Shown piece by piece: positions 16,037 to 24,345 of a stretch of 64,000 nt of DNA. Under the pieces are notes generated by a model. It did no database searches. It was not told where the DNA came from and saw only the letters and a list, made by a program, of their open reading frames with translations. Every line of letters starts with the position of its first letter. Within the stretch, counting starts at the first letter, position 1. The position numbers and the translations under genes were made by a program. The stretch is from CAYMJV01 sp964390545 (GTDB lineage: Bacteria > Desulfobacterota > BSN033 > UBA1163). Where the stretch lies: NCBI GenBank assembly GCA_964390545.1, contig CAYMJV010000003.1:13745-77744 (forward strand), read 5' to 3'.

Positions 16037-17416
16037 ATGAGGAAGATCAGTCTCGGTTCAGGATCAGGATATTGGGGTGAACCTCTTGATCTCACGAAAG
16101 AATTAGCAGAAAGGGCGGATCTCGACTATATAGGGTTGGAACTCTTGGCCGAATTAAGTATGTCAATCCTGCAGGGTTGGAAGGCAAAAGATCCTTCTAA
16201 GGGATATGTTCCAGATTTGCTTGAACAGTTGAGATTGATCCTGCCACATACCTCCAAGAAGGGTACGAAAATCATTACAAATGGAGGTGGGACCAATCCC
16301 AAACAGGCTGCTGAAGAGATTGCCAAACTGATCAAAGAGCTGCGTCTTCCTCCGATGAAGATAGGAATTATAGAGGGAGAGGACTTCTATCATCAGATAG
16401 ACAATATGCTATCAAAAGGGATTGAATTAGTGAATTTGGACACCGGGGAGAGGGACATTAGAGTGATTAGAGATAAGATTGTGGCGGCTCACGCTTATGT
16501 AGGCTCAGAGCTGATTATAGAGGCATTGAAGCAAGGTGCAGATATGGTCATTTCGGGAAGGGTTTCAGATAACGCTCTATATGTTGGACCTATCATGTAC
16601 GAATTTGGGTTGAGTTTCGAAGATCCTGACTGGGAGAAGATTGGGGCAGCAATAACGATCGGTCACATTATCGAATGCGGCGAGGCTGTAACCGGGGGTT
16701 TGTCCAATTTCTGGAAGGATAATAAGGAGCCTTGGAATATGGGGATGCCCATCGCTGAAGTGAGTGAAACTCTCGAAGAAGCGATCATTACAAAAACCCC
16801 CAAATCGGGTGGTCAGATGACCGTCAATACGGTTAAAGAGCATCTGGTCTATGAGACCCACGACCCCAAGAATTACCTTATGCCAGACGGCGTGGCAGAT
16901 CTTACAACACTAAAGCTGGAACAAGTTGGAGAAGACAGAGTCAGAGTGACCAACATGAAGGGGGGTAAGAAAAGGCCTGATACCTTGAAGTGTCAGATAG
17001 GTTATGAAGAGAGCTGGATGGCGACGTCGGAGGTCATACTTGCGTGGCCTGAAGCTATCACAAAGGCCAAGTTTTATGAGCAGATTGTGAGAGAAAGATT
17101 TAAGAAATATCGGATCGAGCCATTAGAAATAAGGTTTGACTGGATAGGGATAAATGGGGCGCATGGAGCGGTTGCACCAATCCCAGAGGACGAGGATTCC
17201 GTTAATGAGATTCTTGTTCGGTGTGCTGCCAAATTTAAAGATAAGGCAGAGGCTAACCAAGCGAGAAGGTTCTGTATGATGGGATCGTTAGTCCTTGCAC
17301 CCATAGGCCTAACTCATGGGATGCCTAGTCCCTCGCGGAGGGTCATTGGTCTATGGCCCACCCTCATTCCTAGGGAAGAGATTAAACTCAGTTTGACGAT
17401 GAGGGAGGTGAAATAA
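16037..17416 (+). CDS. AtuA-like protein (acyclic terpene utilisation, DUF1446 family)
   Basis: A 459-residue protein of the AtuA/DUF1446 family. It has the N-terminal GSGSGYWGEPLD motif, TNGGGTNPKQAAEEIAKLI at about residue 83, a GADMVISGRVSDNALYVGP block near 175-193, and ATSEVILAWPEAITKAKFYE. A very strong AAGGAGGAATAA site precedes ATG 16037. In Pseudomonas, atuA sits with the geranyl-CoA carboxylase genes of acyclic terpene breakdown, and the family is widely linked to carboxylation of 3-methyl-enoyl-CoA, though its biochemical role is unsettled. The carboxylase genes follow here too. Next gene begins 2 bp downstream, encoding the small partner domain. Confidence 0.88.
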   Translation: MRKISLGSGSGYWGEPLDLTKELAERADLDYIGLELLAELSMSILQGWKAKDPSKGYVPDLLEQLRLILPHTSKKGTKIITNGGGTNPKQAAEEIAKLIKELRLPPMKIGIIEGEDFYHQIDNMLSKGIELVNLDTGERDIRVIRDKIVAAHAYVGSELIIEALKQGADMVISGRVSDNALYVGPIMYEFGLSFEDPDWEKIGAAITIGHIIECGEAVTGGLSNFWKDNKEPWNMGMPIAEVSETLEEAIITKTPKSGGQMTVNTVKEHLVYETHDPKNYLMPDGVADLTTLKLEQVGEDRVRVTNMKGGKKRPDTLKCQIGYEESWMATSEVILAWPEAITKAKFYEQIVRERFKKYRIEPLEIRFDWIGINGAHGAVAPIPEDEDSVNEILVRCAAKFKDKAEANQARRFCMMGSLVLAPIGLTHGMPSPSRRVIGLWPTLIPREEIKLSLTMREVK

Positions 17417-17417
17417 A

Positions 17418-17738
17418 ATGAAGAGAAAGGTGCAATTGAGAAATCTTGCTTGGGCAAGATCCGGAGATAAGGGCGACATATCAGATTTGGGCATCATGCC
17501 CTTCAACGAGAGGAACTACGAGATACTCAAAAGAGAGGTTACCCCTGAGAAAGTGAAAGCCTTTTTTAAGGAGGATGTTAAAGGCGCCGTAGAAGTTTAC
17601 TGGATGGATAATCTTCCTGCCATTAAGGTGGTCATGCATAATGCTTTAGGAGGCGGAGCCACCAAGACCCTCAGGTGGGATGAGACAGGAAAAGCAATGG
17701 CAACTGCGATTTTGAGAATGGAAGTAGAGGTGGATTAG
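17418..17738 (+). CDS. AtuA C-terminal-like small partner protein
   Basis: A 106-residue protein with LRNLAWARSGDKGDISDLGI near the start and FNALGGG-like HNALGGGATKTLRWDETGKA near the end; this matches the small domain that in longer AtuA/DUF1446 proteins is fused at the C-terminus. Here it is a separate gene starting 2 bp after the AtuA-like stop, so translation is probably coupled and the two act as one complex. Its stop codon lies inside a 37-nt hairpin (17731-17767). Confidence 0.85.
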   Translation: MKRKVQLRNLAWARSGDKGDISDLGIMPFNERNYEILKREVTPEKVKAFFKEDVKGAVEVYWMDNLPAIKVVMHNALGGGATKTLRWDETGKAMATAILRMEVEVD

Positions 17739-17767
17739 CCTTTCTTGGTTTTAGAAAGGGTAATCCA
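17731..17767 (+). promoter_or_regulatory. Long hairpin at the end of the AtuA gene pair
   Basis: TGGATTA-G-CCTTTCT, a 7-nt loop TGGTTTT, then AGAAAGG-G-TAATCCA: two 7-bp stems broken by one G/G mismatch. It overlaps the stop codon at 17736-17738. No T-run follows, so it is more likely an mRNA-processing or stability structure between the AtuA pair and the carboxylase than an intrinsic terminator. Confidence 0.5.
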
Positions 17768-17869
17768 TTGAATTCCTAAAACTGCGAATTTCCACAACTG
17801 CGTTCCCAGTTGAGACAAAGTAGAGGGGATTCATGTTAGGCGGGTTGGAGCAGTTAGGGGCAACTGGTT

Positions 17870-19450
17870 ATGGGACAGTGGATGGATGGGTTCACGAAGC
17901 GATTAGATGCGATCAGAAAAGCAGGTATCGAAGGGGGAGGGAGAGATCGAGTTGAAATCCAGCACAAATTAGGGAAGTTGACTGCGCAGGAGAGGATCCA
18001 GCGGTTATTTGATCGAGGGAGTTTTCAACCATTAGGCACACTGGTAGTGGAACAGCAGGAGATAGCAGTCGTCGATGCGGGCGAGGTCAAAAGGAAGGGG
18101 CGAAGCGGCAAGAAGAGCCCGAGTGACGGCGTCGTCATAGGCTTTGGCAAGGTGAATGGGAAAAAGGTTGCTGCATACGCGACAGATTTTATCGTTATGT
18201 CGGGGAGCGTTGGGGATCAAGGATCCTGGATGATTTCCGACATGATTTCGATGGCCGGGAAAATGCGGATTCCATTAATTGCGATGTACGATTCTGCTGG
18301 TTTGAGAGGCACATTTACGAATGGCAGGCCGGGATACGATGGGATTGGCAGAATCTTGAAATACCATTCACTGTATTCTGGTGTGATTCCTCAGATAGGA
18401 CTATTGCTCGGGCCTTGTGTGGGTCTGATGGCATATGCTCCTGTTCTTTGCCATTTTCTTATTATGAATGGAAAAAACGCTTTCCTGTGGCTTGGAGGAG
18501 AAAAAGAATCAGATGGAGCGGGCAGCGCCCAACAACATATGATGGAGTCGGGGCAATGTGACTTTGTTGTAGATAGTGATGAAGCGGCAATAGATAAAGC
18601 AAAAGAGCTCCTACGATTCTTGCCACAGAACTGTTGGGAGAATCCACCTCGCCTCGAGACGAGTGATCCAATAGACAGGCAGGAAGAAGACCTTGTTGAG
18701 GTAATGCCAAACGATCCCAAGTTCACCTATGACATACATGAAATCATCAGCAGGATCGTGGACGATGGCTATTATCTCGAGCTCAAAAAGGATTTCGCGA
18801 CTCATTTCGTTATTGGTTTTTGCTCGTTCGGGGGGAAGGTGGCAGGGCTTGTTGCCAATAACCCTGATGAGCTGAGCGGAATATTTGAGCCTGATTGCTC
18901 CGATAAATATGATAGGTTTATGAATTTCTTGGATGCCTTCAACATACCGCTGATCACCTTATCAGATACCACAGCTTTCGTGCCGGGTGATAGGTGGGAG
19001 AGAAAGGGTGTGATTAGACATGGGGCCAAGTTGCTTCATTCCTATGCAAGATTTACGGCGCCCAAAATAACCATGCCTCTCAGACGCTTTTACGGGGGTG
19101 GACAGGTAGTGATGGGTGCGCACGGAATGGCCCCTGATCTTATTTATGGTTGGCCTACTGCTGAGTTTGCACCTGCAGGGCCTGAAAATATTGTACAGAC
19201 GATATTTCATAAGGAACTGAAGAAAGCCAAAGACGAAGGCAATTATCAGGAGGTTCATGACAAACTTTTAGCTCAGTTGGTTCAGGAATGCAGTGTCATG
19301 ACACGGGCAAGGAGTTGGACTGACGTATATACCGTTCAAGAAGTCATTGACCCAAGAGAGACCAGGCCGACACTGTGCAGGGCTTTAGAAGTGTTAGAGG
19401 GCAAGGAGGAGAAATTGCCTGATAATAAGAGATCGATTAAGCCGGCTTAG
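17870..19450 (+). CDS. Biotin-dependent acyl-CoA carboxylase, carboxyltransferase subunit 1
   Basis: A 526-residue crotonase-fold carboxyltransferase (PccB/MccB/GcdA type). The N-terminal half has KLTAQERIQRLFDRGSF, SDGVVIGFGKVNGK, MYDSAGLRGTF and LLGPCVGLMAYAP; the C-terminal half has FVPGDRWERKGVIRHGAKLL, RFYGGGQVVMG and a GWPTAEFAP segment. The first oxyanion region reads DSAGLRG and GPCVGLMAY rather than the usual DS(G/A)GARI and GPCAGG, so it is a divergent member. It is followed 95 bp later by a second full-length CT subunit, then by carrier and biotin carboxylase genes, so it belongs to a multi-subunit carboxylase or decarboxylase. Confidence 0.88.
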   Translation: MGQWMDGFTKRLDAIRKAGIEGGGRDRVEIQHKLGKLTAQERIQRLFDRGSFQPLGTLVVEQQEIAVVDAGEVKRKGRSGKKSPSDGVVIGFGKVNGKKVAAYATDFIVMSGSVGDQGSWMISDMISMAGKMRIPLIAMYDSAGLRGTFTNGRPGYDGIGRILKYHSLYSGVIPQIGLLLGPCVGLMAYAPVLCHFLIMNGKNAFLWLGGEKESDGAGSAQQHMMESGQCDFVVDSDEAAIDKAKELLRFLPQNCWENPPRLETSDPIDRQEEDLVEVMPNDPKFTYDIHEIISRIVDDGYYLELKKDFATHFVIGFCSFGGKVAGLVANNPDELSGIFEPDCSDKYDRFMNFLDAFNIPLITLSDTTAFVPGDRWERKGVIRHGAKLLHSYARFTAPKITMPLRRFYGGGQVVMGAHGMAPDLIYGWPTAEFAPAGPENIVQTIFHKELKKAKDEGNYQEVHDKLLAQLVQECSVMTRARSWTDVYTVQEVIDPRETRPTLCRALEVLEGKEEKLPDNKRSIKPA

Positions 19451-19545
19451 ATGTGAGTTGTAAAAGGAGGTAGATCATTTTAGCAATTCCGATGTAGGTC
19501 AAAGTACTTAGTAACCCTATCGTTTCAAAACCCGAGAGGGCGCAG

Positions 19546-21117
19546 ATGGACCAGATTTTGAAAGAAGCAACCGAAAGATTAAAAAAGCTGAGAGCAGGGA
19601 ATCTCTTGGGGGGAAGTGAAAATGCGCTGGAAAGGCAGAGGAGTCTGGGAAAACTGCCTGTAAGAGAACGAATCGACTACTTCTATGATCCAGATACCTT
19701 TCAGGAATTAGGGTCTGCGGTCACATCGACGGGAATACGTATTGATGGCAAAGTGAATGTAACTCCTGCGGATGGGGCAATTGTGGGGACCGGCAAAGTC
19801 GATAAGAGAGCTGTTGCCATGTACGCCAGCGACTTCAGCGTCCAAGCTGGTTCAATGGCCACACAACACATACAGAAATTTTTTTGCATCACCGGCTGGG
19901 CCGGAAAATGGGGGATCCCTATTGTATGGTTGATAGATTCCGCGGGGGGGAGACTCGGCGAATATGACATATCCACGGTTGGTGTTGAGTGGTTTTTTTA
20001 TTATGAGTCCCGGTTTTCAGGGGTCGTTCCACAGGTTCACGTTCTACTGGGGCCCTGTGTGGCTGGACAGGCATATGCACCCTGTCTGTGCGATTTCCTG
20101 ATCATGGTGAGAGGGACGTCCTACTTGTGGCTTGGAGGTCCAAGGCTAACCTCGTCTGCCACATCAGAAGAGATGGATTCGGAAGTTGGAAGCGCCGACT
20201 ATCACATGAAACTCACCGGATCTGTCGATTACGTGGCAGTCGATGACCGCGACGCTCTTAGAATCGCAAGGAAGTTGCTTAGCTACCTGCCTTCTAACTG
20301 GAGGGAAGAACCGCCTGTGTTTAATCCCGGAGGGGAGGATGCTGGCAGAGATACATTTGAGCTCTATAAGATCGTGCCTGGGGATGTTTCCAAGAAATAT
20401 GATATGCATGACGTCATTAAGGTGATTGTGGATCATGGTGATTACTTAGAGCTGAAAGATGAGTATGCCAAAAATCTGATTACGTGCTTTGCGCGTATTG
20501 ACGGCCGTTCGGTGGGTATTGTGGCTAACAATCCGAGTGAACCAGGCAGCATTCTGGAGCGCAATTCTTGTGATAAGTATTACCGGTTCCTATCCGTCCT
20601 TGATGCGTACAACATCCCTCTGATTAATCTCGTTGACACACCTCCCTATGTACCCGGCGAAAATGAAGAAAAATTGGGCTTACTGAGACATGGGGGAAAG
20701 ATCATTGATCTCTACGCAACGACAACCATACCCAAGATAAGTATTGTCTTAAGACAGGCGTATGGGGATGCGGGAGCTTTCATTATGGGGGTATCAAAAA
20801 GCATGGGTGCTGATATTTGTTATGCTTGGCCGAATGCGATCATGGCAGTAGAGATATCAGAAATGAATATCCATAAAGCCTATATGGGAGGTGGAGTTGA
20901 AAAAGACGCCTATGAATCCTACCTAGGGGAAGTGCGGGAGAAAGTAAGTGTATTTGACGTGGCCAATACATGGACTGCAAATGTCATTGACGAGGTCATT
21001 GACCCCGGCGAGACAAGGAAAAAGATAATCGAGGCCATTGAGGTAACGAAGAACAAGCAAGAGATATTACCTATGTTTCCGAAGAGCAAAAAAGGCCACG
21101 GGGCACCTCCTGGTTAA
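19546..21117 (+). CDS. Biotin-dependent acyl-CoA carboxylase, carboxyltransferase subunit 2
   Basis: A 523-residue CT-family protein. It has RSLGKLPVRERIDYFYDPDT, ADGAIVGTGKVDKR, LIDSAGGRLGEYD, LLGPCVAGQAYAPCLCDFLI, YVPGENEEKLGLLRHGGKII, RQAYGDAGAFIMGVSKSMGAD and YAWPNAIMAVE. Both CT halves keep their Gly-rich oxyanion segments. It differs clearly from subunit 1, so the enzyme may contain a hetero-oligomeric CT core, or the organism may switch CT subunits between substrates. The carrier gene follows within about 115 bp. Substrate could be a 3-methyl-enoyl-CoA as in geranyl- or methylcrotonyl-CoA carboxylase (inference from AtuA context). Confidence 0.88.
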   Translation: MDQILKEATERLKKLRAGNLLGGSENALERQRSLGKLPVRERIDYFYDPDTFQELGSAVTSTGIRIDGKVNVTPADGAIVGTGKVDKRAVAMYASDFSVQAGSMATQHIQKFFCITGWAGKWGIPIVWLIDSAGGRLGEYDISTVGVEWFFYYESRFSGVVPQVHVLLGPCVAGQAYAPCLCDFLIMVRGTSYLWLGGPRLTSSATSEEMDSEVGSADYHMKLTGSVDYVAVDDRDALRIARKLLSYLPSNWREEPPVFNPGGEDAGRDTFELYKIVPGDVSKKYDMHDVIKVIVDHGDYLELKDEYAKNLITCFARIDGRSVGIVANNPSEPGSILERNSCDKYYRFLSVLDAYNIPLINLVDTPPYVPGENEEKLGLLRHGGKIIDLYATTTIPKISIVLRQAYGDAGAFIMGVSKSMGADICYAWPNAIMAVEISEMNIHKAYMGGGVEKDAYESYLGEVREKVSVFDVANTWTANVIDEVIDPGETRKKIIEAIEVTKNKQEILPMFPKSKKGHGAPPG

Positions 21118-21232
21118 AAGATTGAAGTTGGAAATGTTGGGACTTTTTTCTGCATCGATAGACGGTGGGAAATGGAATTTTCATAAATGTCCGCTAAAAA
21201 AAGTTGTGTCTAGAAATGAATGGAGGAAAACA

Positions 21233-21469
21233 GTGGAAGTGAGAGCGCTCATGTCCGGAGTATTCTACAGAAAACCTACCCCTGAAGCACCCCCCTACGT
21301 GGAGGTAGGGGATCAAGTAAAGAAAGGGCAGGTACTGGGTCTTTTGGAGACGATGAAGGTGTTCCAGAAAATTAAGGCTCCGGTGGATGGAAAAGTTGTT
21401 GAAATTCTTGCCGAGAATGAGGGTTTGATTAAGGACAACCAAGTTATCTTCGTGATAGAAGCAGCTTAG
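21233..21469 (+). CDS. Biotin carboxyl carrier protein (single biotinyl domain)
   Basis: A 78-residue biotinyl domain. I chose GTG 21233 because a GGAGG site lies 6 nt upstream and the first beta strand (VEVRALMSGVFYRKP) starts there; a TTG at 21122 would add 37 unrelated residues. The biotinyl lysine is Lys42 in ETMKVFQ, with Val instead of Met after the lysine (MKV for MKM), as in methylmalonyl/acetyl-CoA carboxylase-type carriers. It serves the CT subunits upstream and the biotin carboxylase that starts 18 bp downstream. Confidence 0.88.
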   Translation: MEVRALMSGVFYRKPTPEAPPYVEVGDQVKKGQVLGLLETMKVFQKIKAPVDGKVVEILAENEGLIKDNQVIFVIEAA

Positions 21470-21487
21470 AATGATGTGAAAAGGGAA

Positions 21488-22855
21488 ATGATGTTTTCAA
21501 AAGTACTTGTTGCCAACAGAGGAGAGATCGCCGTTAGGGTAATAAGAGCTCTAAGAGAGTTAGGTATAGCGAGCGTTGCAGTCTATTCCGAAGCTGATAA
21601 GAACTGCTTGCATCTTGAGTTGGCTGACGAGAAAGTGTGTATTGGTCCATCTATCAGTGCTAAAAGCTACTTAAATATTGAGAACATCATCAGGGCAGCG
21701 AAGGAGACAAAGGCCGAGGCCATTCATCCCGGTTATGGATACTTGGCTGAGAGTGGGGAATTTGCCAAGGAATTAGAGAAAGAGGGTTTTGTCTTTATTG
21801 GGCCCAGTCCTGAGAATCTTCAACTGGCTGGTGATAAGCTTATTGCGAAGAAAATAGTGAAGAGCGCAGGTGTACCCATCATACCGAGCAGCCCGGATGG
21901 GGTCGGTACGATTGAGGAAGCAAAGAAAATTTGTGGCACGATCGGATACCCGGTGATGATCAAGGCATCCGGAGGAGGCGGCGGATGCGGAATAAGGATC
22001 TGTGACAACGAGGAAGCCCTGATGGAGGAATTCCCCGTGGCCAAAATGGAAGCACGTGCTGCGTTTGGGAATGGTGAACTCTATATTGAGAAATATGTTG
22101 TTGAACCGCGGCATATCGAATTTCAGGTGTTGGCTGATGCGTCGGGGAATGTGATCCACTTGGGCGAGCGCGAGTGCAGCATCCAGCGGCGGTACCAGAA
22201 GCTGATTGAAGAATGTCCTTCTCCCCTGCTGACGCCCGAAATGCGAAAGGCCATGGGCGACGCGGCGATCGCTGCGGCAAAGGCGGTGAAGTATCTTAAC
22301 GCTGGCACGATGGAATTTCTCGTGGATAAAGCAGGCCGTTTCTATTTTATGGAAATCAATGCGAGAATTCAAGTTGAGCATCCAGTGACAGAACTTGTGA
22401 CGGGTGTGGACCTTGTCAAGGAGCAGATCAGGCTCTCCTCAGGAGGTCAACTGGAGTATTCCTTCGATGATTTGATCAGAAGGGGATGGGCTATAGAATG
22501 CAGGATCAATGCAGAAGATCCTGATAGGAACTTCGCCCCCTCTCCGGGGACTGTTGAGGAATATCAGGCGCCCGGGGGGTTTGGAGTGAGGTTGGATACT
22601 CATCTGTATCAGGGTTATGAAATACCTGTCTATTATGATTCTCTGATCGCCAAACTCATTGCCTTTGATCTAACGCGAGACCGCGCAATCCAAATCATGA
22701 AAAGGGCACTCGGCGAACTCAAGATAAGCCCTATCAAAACCACCATACCCCTTTACCTAAGAATCATGGATGATCCCCAGTTCCGGCAGGGTGAATTCAA
22801 CACCGGCTTTCTTAAAAACTACTTGCTAGGAAAGGATGAGGAAGAGGAGTTTTAG
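21488..22855 (+). CDS. accC: Biotin carboxylase subunit (AccC-like)
   Basis: A 455-residue ATP-grasp enzyme that carboxylates carrier-bound biotin with bicarbonate and ATP. LVANRGEIAVRVIRALRELG at the N-terminus, HPGYGYLAES, the Gly-rich loop KASGGGGGCGIRI (Cys where Lys or Arg is usual), GERECSIQRRYQKLIEECPS, and EINARIQVEHPVTE are all present. ATG 21488 is preceded by AAAAGGGA. Length is normal for a stand-alone AccC. As the operon has two CT subunits and its own carrier, this is probably dedicated to that carboxylase and not to fatty-acid synthesis. Confidence 0.9.
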   Translation: MMFSKVLVANRGEIAVRVIRALRELGIASVAVYSEADKNCLHLELADEKVCIGPSISAKSYLNIENIIRAAKETKAEAIHPGYGYLAESGEFAKELEKEGFVFIGPSPENLQLAGDKLIAKKIVKSAGVPIIPSSPDGVGTIEEAKKICGTIGYPVMIKASGGGGGCGIRICDNEEALMEEFPVAKMEARAAFGNGELYIEKYVVEPRHIEFQVLADASGNVIHLGERECSIQRRYQKLIEECPSPLLTPEMRKAMGDAAIAAAKAVKYLNAGTMEFLVDKAGRFYFMEINARIQVEHPVTELVTGVDLVKEQIRLSSGGQLEYSFDDLIRRGWAIECRINAEDPDRNFAPSPGTVEEYQAPGGFGVRLDTHLYQGYEIPVYYDSLIAKLIAFDLTRDRAIQIMKRALGELKISPIKTTIPLYLRIMDDPQFRQGEFNTGFLKNYLLGKDEEEEF

Positions 22856-22917
22856 AAACAAATGACACGGTCCCATGTTGTCATCAATGTAGATTGTAGC
22901 TCAGAAGGGGATTCCAT

Positions 22918-24333
22918 ATGACAGGAATAAAATCTTGTGGAGCGTATATTCCCACCTACAGGCTGAGTAGAGGCGAGATTTCGAGAGCCATGGGGATCTC
23001 TTCTCTAGGTGGGGAAAGGTCTGTGGCAAATTTTGACGAAGATACCATCACGATGTCTGTTCAGGCAGTTAGAGATACGATCACCGATGCAGATGTCGGA
23101 GAGATAGATGCCCTTTTTTTTGCAAGTACCACGCCACCCTATCATCAGAAGGAATCTGCAAGTACTGTGGCCACGGGGGCAGATTTGAAAGAAGATATCC
23201 TAACGTCTGATTTGCTGAGTTCCCCGAGGGCAAGTGTGTCGGCGTTGAGCTTAGCCATGGACAGGGTGAAGAGCGGATCTGCTTCTAACATCTTAGTTGC
23301 TGCGTCCGACTGCCGATTGGTTCCTGGGGGATCGGAGCTCGAGCAGTCCTATGGAGACGGTGCGGCAGCGGTTTTGGTTGGGTCGGACAACCTCATTGCA
23401 AGATTTGAGGCAGAGTATTCCGTTAGTGATGATTTCATTGATGTGTGGCGAACCGCTGAGGACAAGTTTGTCAAATCATGGGAGGACAGGTTTATTAAAA
23501 CAGAGGGATACCATAAAAACGTGACCAGAGCGGTAAGGGGTCTGTTACAAAAATATGGACTATCTCCTTTGGATTTCCAGAAGGCCGTCATTCCTGCTCC
23601 CGATATGAGATCGCTTCGGGAAGTGGGTAAAAGCCTTGGTTTTGATCTCAAGACGCAAATCCAGGATCCTCTATTCAGCACGGTGGGGGATACGGGTACA
23701 GCCCAGCCGCTACTCCTGTTGACTGCGTGTTTAGAAGAAGCAAAGCCGAACGATAAAATACTTTTGGTAGGTTTCGGTGATGGAGCCCAAGCCTTGGTTT
23801 TTTCTGTGACGGAGAAAATAAGAGAAAAAGGGAAGCATACCATTGCAGACTGTGTGGCATCCAAGATGCTTTTGAATAAGTATGAGGAGTATCTGAAGTT
23901 TAGAAACCTCATGACAACGGAAGCTGCGAGAAGACCGAGCTATCCATCCTCGGTGCCTTATATGTGGAGAGAAAGGAACTATTTCACGAGGTTCCATGGA
24001 AGCAAGTGTTTGAACTGTGGTACCGAGCAGTATCCCAGACACAGAATATGCTACGAATGTAAGAGCAAAGATAGGTTCGAGGAAATAAAACTGGCTCGCA
24101 GAAAAGGTCACGTGATTACGTACACGAAGGATTATCTTTTTCCATCGACCGTCCCGCCCCATGTCCAAGCAGTGGTAGAGCTTGAAGGAGGATGTAGGGT
24201 GTACATGATGATGACAGATGTAAACCCTGATAAAGTGAAAAGCGAGATGTCGGTCCAAATGGTTTTTAGGATGCTTCACGATCGTGGGGGATTCTTCCAC
24301 TACGGGTGGAAGGCCAAGCCCTTGGATCAATAG
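22918..24333 (+). CDS. HMG-CoA-synthase-like protein fused to a DUF35 (zinc-ribbon/OB-fold) domain
   Basis: A 471-residue fusion. Residues 1 to about 340 have the thiolase-superfamily fold of HMG-CoA synthase (IKSCGAYIPTYRLSR, DALFFASTTPPY, SYGDGAAAVLVG, GDTGTAQPLLLLTACLE). The region where HMGCS holds its catalytic Cys reads SDLLSSPRASVSALSLAMD, so no Cys is present there. The C-terminal ~120 residues form a DUF35 unit with a Cys4 ribbon (CLNCGTEQYPRHRICYECKS) and an OB fold. In archaea HMGCS, thiolase and a DUF35 protein form one complex; here two of the three are fused and the thiolase follows 12 bp later. Without Cys it may be a structural or non-classical Claisen/hydrolytic partner. Confidence 0.85.
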   Translation: MTGIKSCGAYIPTYRLSRGEISRAMGISSLGGERSVANFDEDTITMSVQAVRDTITDADVGEIDALFFASTTPPYHQKESASTVATGADLKEDILTSDLLSSPRASVSALSLAMDRVKSGSASNILVAASDCRLVPGGSELEQSYGDGAAAVLVGSDNLIARFEAEYSVSDDFIDVWRTAEDKFVKSWEDRFIKTEGYHKNVTRAVRGLLQKYGLSPLDFQKAVIPAPDMRSLREVGKSLGFDLKTQIQDPLFSTVGDTGTAQPLLLLTACLEEAKPNDKILLVGFGDGAQALVFSVTEKIREKGKHTIADCVASKMLLNKYEEYLKFRNLMTTEAARRPSYPSSVPYMWRERNYFTRFHGSKCLNCGTEQYPRHRICYECKSKDRFEEIKLARRKGHVITYTKDYLFPSTVPPHVQAVVELEGGCRVYMMMTDVNPDKVKSEMSVQMVFRMLHDRGGFFHYGWKAKPLDQ

Positions 24334-24345
24334 GAGGTGGGTTCA

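Noticed and set aside
17739..17759. CCTTTCT/AGAAAGG as a rho-independent terminator.
   Set aside because: No T-run follows and the carboxylase continues in the same direction.
21773..22381. Long minus-strand open frame of about 200 residues.
   Set aside because: It lies wholly opposite the biotin carboxylase, whose motifs are intact; a shadow frame.
23349..23912. Minus-strand open frame of about 187 residues opposite the HMGCS-DUF35 fusion.
   Set aside because: Low-complexity, Ser/Pro-rich translation without domain, opposite a real gene.
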